NCBI RefSeq assembly: GCF_001866055.1 | Contig: NZ_MLQS01000001.1 | Coordinates: forward strand, 63,417 to 127,416 | Direction: 5' to 3' | DNA from: Anaerobacillus alkalidiazotrophicus | GTDB lineage: Bacteria > Bacillota > Bacilli > Bacillales_H > Anaerobacillaceae | Length of the DNA stretch: 64,000 bases | In this document: piece by piece, positions 19,244-27,499 of the stretch | How the letters are laid out: the number at the start of each line of letters is the position of its first letter | Numbering within the stretch: position 1 is the stretch's first letter | Translations under genes and position numbers: made by a program | The notes under the pieces: model-generated | Databases searched by the model: none | Seen by the model: the letters and a program-made list of their open reading frames with translations, nothing else | What the model was told of the DNA's origin: nothing

Positions 19244-20698
19244 TCATCCAGAACGAAATTCCCCATAAATAATTTGTTTCAATTCCACCTGTTCTCTTCC
19301 ATGAATAGAAATATTTTTCCCTTTATCCTGATCATACGAAGTAAAGCTCACTACCTTTTCTCCAGAGTTAATAAATAACTCAATGGAATGAAGATCCATG
19401 AGGAATTCTAACGTCATGTCTTCTTTTTCATTGCTGAAATCACTAATGTTGATGCGGTCCTTACTACCATAATCAGATGAAAATGATATTCTATTGTTCT
19501 CTACATCTACTTCTATACAAGTAGACTTCGCTTCATTTTTATTAAGTTCAACACTAAAGCGTTTCGTATTGGAAGTAGGTACACTAATATGCAAATACCC
19601 AACATCCTTATTTTTAATTTCGAATGTTTCTTCTCCCCCTAATTGAACTCTTTCTTCTTTAATCGAAGGCTTGAAATACTTCTCTTTATCAATGAAAGGC
19701 TGTTGGATTAGTTTTTCACCTTCTATACTTAATTGCCTTGGCAATGACATCATTCCATTAAATCCATATTCCTTTGGCGGTGTTGTTTGATGCCAACGGT
19801 GCATCCACCCTATCAACAGCCTTTCTCCGTTTTTTCCTTCGGTTGACTGTGGCGCATAAAAAGTATAACCGTAATCGAGAAGGCCCCTATTTTCAGCATG
19901 AAAGATTCCTTTTTCATAATCCATTTCCCCGATCACATAGATCGTATTTTGGATCACTTCTTCTTTAAATTCAGGATCACAAGGCATGACAGAAAAGATT
20001 AACACATCTTTATCATCGATACGAAATAAATCTGGGCACTCTAAAAGGGTATTTTCTTCTAAGTGTGTTTGGTAAATAGAAGAATGAAAGGTCCAATCTA
20101 GTAGATTGTTTGACTTGAACATGATAATTTCGCCACGTCTCTGTTCGTTTCTTACCGCCAACACACAATAATAAACACCGTTTACTTCAATCACTTTGGG
20201 ATCTCTAAAATCACAAATCATATATCCTTCAGGTAATTCTTTATCACCAATAACAGGGTTATTTAGATACTTTTCAAATTCAATTCCATCTTCAGAGAAC
20301 GCAACACATTGCTGTTCAATAATTTGTGTTTCATCGCGATCAAAACCCAGATTAGGGTCAATGTGACCAGTATACATTAAGTATAACTTTCCGTCCTTTT
20401 CAATAGCACTTCCAGAAAAGCAGCCATTAGCATCATATATTTTATCATTTGCCATTGCGACAGGCTGATAATTCCAATGAATAAAATTATTCGTTGTGGC
20501 ATGACCCCAGTGCATGTCGTTCCAAACAACATCATAAGGATAATACTGATAAAACAGATGATATTCCCCTTGATAAAAAGTAAATCCATTCGGGTCATTC
20601 ATCCAACCAACTTCAGGGGTAAAATGAAAATATGGTCGATTTGTAACCTTTTCTTTATTCTTTTTAATATATTCATTTGCTTTTTCTAATTTATTCAT
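19244..20698 (-). CDS. Glycoside hydrolase family 32 (beta-fructosidase)
   Basis: 484 residues, cytosolic. Nucleophile D35 (WMNDPNG), stabiliser D166 (RDPKV) and acid/base E220 (ECPDLF). GAGAGGAG precedes the ATG. It is only moderately similar to the GH32 at 10428, so the two probably cut different fructosyl sugars. Position between permeases and fructokinase gives a complete route: import of a fructoside, hydrolysis, then fructose phosphorylation. Levanase-like exo-activity versus sucrose hydrolysis cannot be separated from sequence alone. Confidence 0.9.
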   Translation of the reverse strand: MNKLEKANEYIKKNKEKVTNRPYFHFTPEVGWMNDPNGFTFYQGEYHLFYQYYPYDVVWNDMHWGHATTNNFIHWNYQPVAMANDKIYDANGCFSGSAIEKDGKLYLMYTGHIDPNLGFDRDETQIIEQQCVAFSEDGIEFEKYLNNPVIGDKELPEGYMICDFRDPKVIEVNGVYYCVLAVRNEQRRGEIIMFKSNNLLDWTFHSSIYQTHLEENTLLECPDLFRIDDKDVLIFSVMPCDPEFKEEVIQNTIYVIGEMDYEKGIFHAENRGLLDYGYTFYAPQSTEGKNGERLLIGWMHRWHQTTPPKEYGFNGMMSLPRQLSIEGEKLIQQPFIDKEKYFKPSIKEERVQLGGEETFEIKNKDVGYLHISVPTSNTKRFSVELNKNEAKSTCIEVDVENNRISFSSDYGSKDRINISDFSNEKEDMTLEFLMDLHSIELFINSGEKVVSFTSYDQDKGKNISIHGREQVELKQIIYGEFRSG

Positions 20699-20709
20699 AA
20701 TACTCCTCT

Positions 20710-21543
20710 CTATTTGATGCCGCTTCGCATCGAACCATCAACAATGTATTTTTGGAAGATAATAAACAGAACAACAATCGGAATCGTGACAATCGTTAAT
20801 GCAGCCATAATATGACTTGTAAAAATATTATACGTATCGCTAAAGATCGCATTTAAAGCAACTTGAATTGGCATTAATTGTGCATTCGAAAGCGCCATAA
20901 CCGGCCATAAGAAATCATTCCAAGAAGCTAAGAATGTTAAAATTCCCACTGTGATGTACATATTTAAACTTGCAGGAACGACGATTCGAAAGAAACATCC
21001 AACCTCACCTAATCCATCCATTTTTCCTGATTCGATCAATTCACCTGGAAATGATAGAAAGTGCTGCCTAAATAAAAAGATGTTCATCACGTTAATAAAA
21101 AACGGAAGTAAATAACCTGGAACCGTATTAATCATTCCCATTTCATTCACAACTAAAAATAAAGGAAGAATAGTTGCCTCGATTGGGACAATCATGAGGG
21201 CAATAATAAAAATTAAAATGGCGTCTTTAAATGGAAAAATAAATCTTGCAAGAGCATATCCAGCTAATGAGTTAATAGTTAACCCGAATACAACTGTAAT
21301 AGAAGCATAGATTAAACTATTTAACAAATTTCCAAAGATATTGTAGTAGCCTAACAATTCGAAATAGGATTTAAGTGATAAATCAGAAAATCTAGGAATC
21401 ACTGCAAAGATTGTACCTACATCCTTGTAGATGACCTCATCTATTTTAAATGAGGATAGAATCATCCAAACGAGAGGAACAAGGAATTGTAGCGCTAGCA
21501 TAATGGCCAATAGATAAAATAATGTTTTCTTTACGATCTTCAT
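20710..21543 (-). CDS. Carbohydrate ABC transporter permease, MalG type
   Basis: 277 residues, six membrane segments, with an EAA loop (ELIESGKMDGLGEVGCFFRI near 167-187). It overlaps the MalF-type gene by four bases (ATGA), indicating translational coupling, and is followed after 11 bp by the GH32 gene. CUT1 family; uses an ATPase not encoded here. Confidence 0.9.
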   Translation of the reverse strand: MKIVKKTLFYLLAIMLALQFLVPLVWMILSSFKIDEVIYKDVGTIFAVIPRFSDLSLKSYFELLGYYNIFGNLLNSLIYASITVVFGLTINSLAGYALARFIFPFKDAILIFIIALMIVPIEATILPLFLVVNEMGMINTVPGYLLPFFINVMNIFLFRQHFLSFPGELIESGKMDGLGEVGCFFRIVVPASLNMYITVGILTFLASWNDFLWPVMALSNAQLMPIQVALNAIFSDTYNIFTSHIMAALTIVTIPIVVLFIIFQKYIVDGSMRSGIK

Positions 21544-22469
21544 GCTGCCCGCTCCTCTCTAAATAACTTTTTAATTACAATAGACACAATAACTAAGAAA
21601 ATTGTAAACATTAAGGTAATCGCACTTGCATAGCCAATATTTCTGTGACGGAATCCGTATTCGTAAATATATTGTAAAATTGTCATAGTTGAATAATCTG
21701 GTCCCCCACCTGTCATAACCATTGGTTGCACAATTAGTTTAAATGCTTGAATTGTAGTTGTAATGACAAGGAACATCATGATCGGTTTTAACGAAGGCAG
21801 TGTAATATACAAAAATTTATGCATGACGTTTGCACCATCAATGTCTGCTGCTTCATATAAACTAGAATCAATGTTTTTTAAACCTGCTAAAAAAATCATC
21901 ATTTGATATCCACAACCAGACCAAGCTGAAATGGCTACAATTGTATACATCGCTTGCTCAGAACTTGTAAGAAATGGTTGTTTCGGTAGACCAATATTGG
22001 AAAGTATTTGATTGATCAATCCAGAAGTAGGATTTAACATTACTGTCCATAGGATAGAAATAACAACTAAAGATAAAACAGCTGGTGCAAAATAAGCGGT
22101 TCTAAAAAAACTATTTCCTCTAATTCTTTTATTAACAATCATAGCTAATCCGAGAGCCATTGAAAGTTGAAGTGGTACAACAAACAAAACAAATTTAAAC
22201 GTGTTATAAAAACTTTTGATTAACACTTCATCCGACAACATTCGTCTAAAGTTGTCCAGCCCATTAAATTGTTTATCATTTGGCTTTAATAAATAATAAT
22301 CGGTAAATCCATACGTAAATGCTAATATAATCGGTAATACAATAAAGAGAATCGCCAATACCATCGCAGGAGTTAAAAATCCAAATGCTGATAAAGTATC
22401 ATTTCGTCTTTTAGAGTATTCATTTAGATTTCTCACTTTGACATATCGTTTAAGATTTAGATTTCCCAC
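21540..22469 (-). CDS. Carbohydrate ABC transporter permease, MalF type
   Basis: 309 residues with six membrane segments and a longer cytosolic N-terminus (about 1-28). The EAA loop reads LYEAADIDGANVMHKFLYI near 206-226. It follows the binding-protein gene across a strong hairpin and overlaps the MalG-type gene. Member of the second fructoside transporter. Confidence 0.9.
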   Translation of the reverse strand: MGNLNLKRYVKVRNLNEYSKRRNDTLSAFGFLTPAMVLAILFIVLPIILAFTYGFTDYYLLKPNDKQFNGLDNFRRMLSDEVLIKSFYNTFKFVLFVVPLQLSMALGLAMIVNKRIRGNSFFRTAYFAPAVLSLVVISILWTVMLNPTSGLINQILSNIGLPKQPFLTSSEQAMYTIVAISAWSGCGYQMMIFLAGLKNIDSSLYEAADIDGANVMHKFLYITLPSLKPIMMFLVITTTIQAFKLIVQPMVMTGGGPDYSTMTILQYIYEYGFRHRNIGYASAITLMFTIFLVIVSIVIKKLFREERAA

Positions 22470-22495
22470 TGTTTCACATCCTTTATCCTTTGCAT

Positions 22496-22523
22496 AAGAG
22501 GTGAGACAAAGGTCTCACCTCTT
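22496..22523 (-). terminator. Intercistronic stem-loop after the second binding-protein gene
   Basis: Perfect 12-base arms AAGAGGTGAGAC and GTCTCACCTCTT around a four-base loop. Little T-run on the minus strand, so a role in mRNA stability or partial termination fits better than full termination. Confidence 0.65.
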
Positions 22524-22537
22524 TTAACGTCTATAGA

Positions 22538-23923
22538 CTATTTACGGTACTTCTCAAATTCTCTATCAATTTTGTTAACTGCATCATCTAAGTAACCTTT
22601 AATAGTCTCAGGATCTGTTGCTTTATTTTGAGCAATCCTTAAAATGACATCTCTTGCAAATGTTTCAGATAAATATGGATATCCTGGTGATACCGGACGA
22701 GACTTATTTGTATTTTGTACTTGGTACTTCAATACCGTCCATGCCTCATTATGGTATTCATTTTCAGTATTCGTATCAATTACCTCAATAGAATTAATTC
22801 TCCCTGGAATAGCACCATTTGCATGGAAATATTCTTTATGGGCTTCGTCATTATTAAGCCACTCCATAACCTCTATCGTCTGCTTAATACGTTCTTCATC
22901 TTCCACTTGACCACTTCTAACAAATGCCCAACTTCCAGATGGCGTATATAAACCATCAAAATTTTCACTCATTTTTGGATAACGAACAGTTTTAAATTTA
23001 AGGCTCGGATAATTATTGACAAGGTCACTGATATACCAGAAACCACTTACAGATAAGGCTGATTTACCTGTATGAAATGTTTTTTCTGATTCAGATGCAT
23101 TCGCAAGTGGTGTTTCTTCAAACAATTGTGCATATTTCGTTAAAGCTTCCACACTTTTTTCACTATTCAACACACCATCTACTGTTAGGCCATCTTCAGC
23201 AATAATGTTTGTGTCATTCCCCCAAAGTAAAGGTGTGAAATAGTATGTTCCCAATTCATACGCACCTGCAGGAATATCTGTTAACAATAGACTAACGGCA
23301 ATTTCATAATTCTCAAAAGCTGGATCGTCAGTTTCTTTGGCAAAATCATCTATTTTTCGAGCTAGAGTTAAGAATTGATCCCATGTCCAGTCTTCATCAA
23401 CAGCTGGCACCATCGCTTTTACGTCATCTGGTAAAGCATTAATCATGTCTTCATTGTACATCACTGCTACACCAGAATCTTGGTAACCCATCGCATAAAA
23501 TGTACCATCAATCGTTCCTTGATCGATCATCGCTTCAGTGAAGCCCTCTTTAAATCCTGGTGTCATATAACTATCCAATTCACCTAAGATTCCTGCATCA
23601 ACGTAGGCTGCCACATCCGGTCCATCAAGGGTAAAAATGTCAGGTACATTTCTAGATGTAATTGCTGCATTTAACTTATCAATATAACCTGAACCCGCTC
23701 CAGCTCTTGTAATGTTTTCAATCTCTACTTGAAGCTTGTCTGGATTTTCCTCATTATAGCGCTCTATCCGTTCAGCAAACATTCTACCTTCTGGGTGATC
23801 TGCTGATGCTTGTGTCCAAATGACAATTTTGTCATTTGACCCTTTTGAAGCCTGATTTGAACCACAACCTATTAATGAAAATATTAAACCTAATCCTAAG
23901 ACTAAATATGCCACTTTTTTCAT
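22538..23923 (-). CDS. Sugar ABC transporter substrate-binding lipoprotein
   Basis: 461 residues from the chosen ATG, family 1 solute-binding protein. Signal peptide starts MKKVAYLVLG with lipobox LIGC. The AGGAGGG ribosome binding site lies 11 bp before this ATG; a start seven codons upstream would bury it. First gene of the second sugar operon. It is longer than, and not closely related to, the other two binding proteins, implying a different ligand such as a longer fructo-oligosaccharide. A cre-like site lies about 115 bp upstream. Confidence 0.9.
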   Translation of the reverse strand: MKKVAYLVLGLGLIFSLIGCGSNQASKGSNDKIVIWTQASADHPEGRMFAERIERYNEENPDKLQVEIENITRAGAGSGYIDKLNAAITSRNVPDIFTLDGPDVAAYVDAGILGELDSYMTPGFKEGFTEAMIDQGTIDGTFYAMGYQDSGVAVMYNEDMINALPDDVKAMVPAVDEDWTWDQFLTLARKIDDFAKETDDPAFENYEIAVSLLLTDIPAGAYELGTYYFTPLLWGNDTNIIAEDGLTVDGVLNSEKSVEALTKYAQLFEETPLANASESEKTFHTGKSALSVSGFWYISDLVNNYPSLKFKTVRYPKMSENFDGLYTPSGSWAFVRSGQVEDEERIKQTIEVMEWLNNDEAHKEYFHANGAIPGRINSIEVIDTNTENEYHNEAWTVLKYQVQNTNKSRPVSPGYPYLSETFARDVILRIAQNKATDPETIKGYLDDAVNKIDREFEKYRK

Positions 23924-24037
23924 ATTTTCATTGACCCTCCTCATGTAGTATTTTTTTTAAAGAACTTTTTTCATTTCCGTATTTGACCGTTCCCTCCTCT
24001 TTTGTTTCAACTTCTTTACAAGTTTATTATAATTTAA

Positions 24038-24052
24038 TTAAAGCGCTTTCAT
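24038..24052 (-). promoter_or_regulatory. cre-like site upstream of the second sugar operon
   Basis: The minus strand reads ATGAAAGCGCTTTAA, one mismatch from the degenerate CcpA consensus, with the palindromic AAAGCGCTTT core. Confidence 0.6.
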
Positions 24053-24190
24053 AATGTGGTATATCTTTGATTTATGTTTAAATTTTTATTATTTAGATAG
24101 AATCTTTTTTCTTTAGAAAGTACCGTGCATCAATACTTTCAATAACCCTTTTTCCAAAAATTAAAATCCCCCATTAATGATTAGACCGTT

Positions 24191-24523
24191 CAGTTTTGGG
24201 AGAGAAAAAGTGAATTCACAAACTAAATAACGGATAATTTCGCATTCAAATTCCATAGAAGTTAACATTGTAATTAGCATACAAAACGCACAGATCTGTG
24301 CGTTTTTATCCTGTTTTCTTTTCTTATTGCACTAATGCTCTGCTAACGGACACAGTGGACCTTATTTTACCGATTTGATCAAATAATTAGAGCTATCGGA
24401 CATGAGGTACGTTATTTCATGAAAATCTGCTATATTTGGTGCTAAATTAAGTAAATAACGAACCTGATGTCCGCTACCCCTTTTAAAATACTCTTTTGTT
24501 CACAAATAACGGCTCTCTTGTCC
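24191..24523. repeat. Dispersed intergenic palindromic repeat, copy 1
   Basis: About 330 bp, closely matching 49736-50071. It contains a small terminator-like hairpin (AAAACGCACAGA with TCTGTGCGTTTT near 24282-24306), then a long imperfect palindrome with arms 24397-24418 and 24453-24473 that begin CGGACAT and end ATGTCCG. A further AAATAACGG...TTGTCCG half-unit follows. No coding potential. A short tail of the same repeat, CGCTATTTCTATTGCT, recurs at 24809-24846 after about 285 bp of unrelated sequence in which I see no gene. Confidence 0.8.
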
Positions 24524-24897
24524 GATAAACACCGCTTTTTAATCCAAATAGAGGTGATGGTAGATACAATTAAAGAAAATAGTAAAGTCATTAAACAGCA
24601 ATATTCTTAAACACCCCATTAATTTCTTGTTCTATTTTAGCTTCCGAATAATTAGCAACGCTTTTAGCATATGAAATAAAAGAGGAACATAAATCTATGT
24701 GTCTTGTCTAAACGATCTGCTAAATCCTTTGCTAATTTTAGTATAAAGCTAAACCAAACATTGATATAACAACAAAAAAATAGCGTACCATATCCTATGT
24801 GAATTGGACGCTATTTCTATTGCTAGTTGTTATTTTCTCTCCGAAAACTGTTAATTAATGATGGAGGATTTTAATGAAAAAACATTATTTATTACTT

Positions 24898-26133
24898 CTA
24901 ATTCATCTGTCTATATTTCTCAAACATTTTCTCCAAACTTTCAAGATAGCTATAAATATCACGATCTAAAAAGAATTGTTGTGAAATTCTTCTGAAGTCA
25001 TCTTCAGCAGCTGTGCCTCCTACCCAGTAGTGGTTTGGCCAATTTACAGTTTTCCCTATTAAAACATGAGCTGCTAAATGCCTTACTTCTTTTTTGTTCA
25101 TAATCACACCTTTTACAGCACTAATATTCCCTTCATAATCAGAAAAACGTTGCGCATTTTCTTTTTTTAGAAGAAACTCTAAAAATCTTTTTGCTTCATC
25201 AGGATATTTCGTATCCGCTGAAATTGAAAAACCCCCATCAACACCGCCAAGTACTTTATTCTGGTCAGAATCATTCATAACTGGAAATGGAAAAATCCCA
25301 TAATTTATTTGTGGATTTAATTTTTCAATTTTTGGAAGCATCCAGACTCCCTCAATAAACATGGCACCCTCCCCATTAACAAATGCCTGAATGACCGCAT
25401 CGGAGTCATCGTTAAATGAGTTGGGCTGAGCAAACTCTAACACTTGTAACATTTTTTCGGAAAGGTCTATCCACTTTTGATCATTCTTGATTTTAATTTT
25501 ACCTTTATTCAACTGCTCCCAATAATCAACATCAAATTGATTGGCAATAAAATTTAAATTAAATACGCTAATGCTTTGAAGTTCTTTATTACCTAATAGA
25601 ATTGGCTGCCTACCTACTACCTTTAACTTTTCTAATGTTTGTAGAAATTCATCCCATGTTTTTGGAATTTCAAGATCTAACTCCGTAAATATATCCGTGT
25701 TATAAATCACTCCAACCGCATTTTGTGACAACGCTACCCCATACATTCGACCATCGATTAAATAGCGTTCTTGAATATCGGGCTCTACATAACGTATAAA
25801 ATCTTCATTTGTAATATCTAAAAGATACCCCTTTTGGGCACGTACTAGATAATCTTGCTCAATCGGGTAGTTTATAAAAATATCCGGAACATCGCCACGT
25901 GCAATACGTGTCTTTAAAACGGCCATGCCATCTGGAACATTCACTTGTTGAATATCAATATCGGGGTACTGCATTTCAAATTCTTTAATCATTTCATTAA
26001 AAAATTCAACTGTTTCTGGTTTTGCCTGAAAAAATTCAATTTGCTTTTTTTCAGCTTCTAAAAGGACTTCTTCCTTTGCAGAACAAGCACTCAAAATAAC
26101 AAGCAAAAAATAAATCATGTTTTTAGTTTTCAT
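24898..26133 (-). CDS. Orphan sugar-binding lipoprotein downstream of a two-component system
   Basis: 411 residues. Short signal peptide with lipobox LSAC, then a family 1 solute-binding fold. It shares long conserved blocks with the binding protein at 13619 (VPDGM.VLKTR, then YPIE.DY, NWPNHYW, GGTAAE). Unlike that protein it has no permeases: the next operon downstream has its own, unrelated binding protein. It lies 196 bp after a YesN-type regulator gene on the same strand. It could be a ligand-presenting sensor for the adjacent kinase, or a second receptor feeding one of the transporters. Confidence 0.88.
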   Translation of the reverse strand: MKTKNMIYFLLVILSACSAKEEVLLEAEKKQIEFFQAKPETVEFFNEMIKEFEMQYPDIDIQQVNVPDGMAVLKTRIARGDVPDIFINYPIEQDYLVRAQKGYLLDITNEDFIRYVEPDIQERYLIDGRMYGVALSQNAVGVIYNTDIFTELDLEIPKTWDEFLQTLEKLKVVGRQPILLGNKELQSISVFNLNFIANQFDVDYWEQLNKGKIKIKNDQKWIDLSEKMLQVLEFAQPNSFNDDSDAVIQAFVNGEGAMFIEGVWMLPKIEKLNPQINYGIFPFPVMNDSDQNKVLGGVDGGFSISADTKYPDEAKRFLEFLLKKENAQRFSDYEGNISAVKGVIMNKKEVRHLAAHVLIGKTVNWPNHYWVGGTAAEDDFRRISQQFFLDRDIYSYLESLEKMFEKYRQMN

Positions 26134-26329
26134 TTCGAGCCTCCCTTATCATTAGAAAAGCGCAGACAACTTAATCACAAGTAGTTCCTCGTGTGTTACT
26201 TCGTTTGCTCGTCTGAAAGTGAATACTAAGTAAATGCCCGTAACTTCACCTGAAGTGACCAATCTCGTACGTGCTAAAACTAGTTTGCTTTCCAACTTAA
26301 AATTTTATATGCCTTTTTACCATGCAAAA

Positions 26330-27499
26330 TCATTTACTTATGCGATATTGACTTGGTGTAACATGCATACGCTTTTTAAACACCTGACTAAAGTATCGTT
26401 GGTCACTGTACCCTACCATATTAGCAATCTCATAAGTTTTTAAGTCAGTTGTTTTTAAAAGTACACACGCATGTTCCATTCTTAAGTTTGTTAAATATTC
26501 CAAAAAGGTCACTCCTGTTTTTTGCTTAAATAGAACGCTAAAATAACTAACACTTAAATCGACTACTTCAGAAACAGATTCAATACCAATCTCCTTTGTA
26601 AAGTTTTCCTGCAAGAATGTTTTTGCTTTTATAATCGCTGCATCAGGAGAATATTTCGAGCGATACTCATTTTTAATATCATCTTCTGAAATCAAGTTCA
26701 TTTTTAAAAACGATGCAGATTCTAATAATTTATATGTCGTTTGAAATGAGACAGCGAGGTCATTCATCCCAATAACATCTTTTCCTACTGCTATTTTCAT
26801 ATGTGCCTTTATCTGCTCACTTAACTTTTTCATAGAGGATTTAACCGTAGTGGTAAAATCAATATTCTCTTTGGAATGAGTATAAACAATGACATATCGA
26901 GAACTCTCAAACTTATAGAAAAATACTTCTGAGTAATGGTCTTCTCTTGCTTTATTCACCCTATCCCTCAACTGTTGTTCATCACTTGCGGAAGCTTTAT
27001 TTAATTCTAACGCTACAATAACATAATGATGATCATCATTTACAAAGCTAGTCTTGTCCCTCCCTATTGTAAGAGATTCATAGATCAGATGTTTTCGATA
27101 TTCATGTTCTTTTCTCTTAACATCTTCAAATTTAACAATGGCTCTTTGTAAACATTTTTCTAACTCTTCATGATCAATTGGCTTCAAAATATAATCAAAG
27201 GCATTATTTTGTAACCCTTCTCTAGCATACTTAAATTCATTGTATCCACTTAAGAGAATAACTTCTGGCCTTACCTGAAGCGTTTGTACCTTTTTCAGTA
27301 ATTCAAGACCAGTCATTTCCGGCATACAAATATCGGTTATCACAATTTCTGGCTGAATATCTTGAATAAGAGAATACGCATCTTGTCCATCATTAGCCGT
27401 TCCTACAACCTGACAATTAAAAGCTTCCCATTCAATAATCTTGCTTAAACTTTTTAGAATAAGCGATTCATCGTCAACTAGTACCACTTTATATGTCAT
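26330..27499 (-). CDS. Response regulator, YesN/AraC type (second system)
   Basis: 389 residues from ATG at 27499, chosen because GTGAGGG lies 8 bp upstream. Receiver domain 1-120 with phospho-acceptor D56 (VITDICMPE) and the acidic VDDE pocket; C-terminal AraC double helix-turn-helix with VGYSDQRYFSQVFKKRM. It overlaps the kinase gene by 11 bp, so the pair is co-translated. Paralogous to the regulator at 15096, suggesting duplication of a kinase-regulator-binding protein unit. Confidence 0.92.
   Translation of the reverse strand: MTYKVVLVDDESLILKSLSKIIEWEAFNCQVVGTANDGQDAYSLIQDIQPEIVITDICMPEMTGLELLKKVQTLQVRPEVILLSGYNEFKYAREGLQNNAFDYILKPIDHEELEKCLQRAIVKFEDVKRKEHEYRKHLIYESLTIGRDKTSFVNDDHHYVIVALELNKASASDEQQLRDRVNKAREDHYSEVFFYKFESSRYVIVYTHSKENIDFTTTVKSSMKKLSEQIKAHMKIAVGKDVIGMNDLAVSFQTTYKLLESASFLKMNLISEDDIKNEYRSKYSPDAAIIKAKTFLQENFTKEIGIESVSEVVDLSVSYFSVLFKQKTGVTFLEYLTNLRMEHACVLLKTTDLKTYEIANMVGYSDQRYFSQVFKKRMHVTPSQYRISK

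Noticed and set aside
24868..24959. Short plus-strand frame MKKHYLLLLIHL preceded by GGAGG
   Set aside because: Only about 28 codons and antisense to the 3' end of the binding-protein gene; it looks like a signal peptide start but has no continuation.
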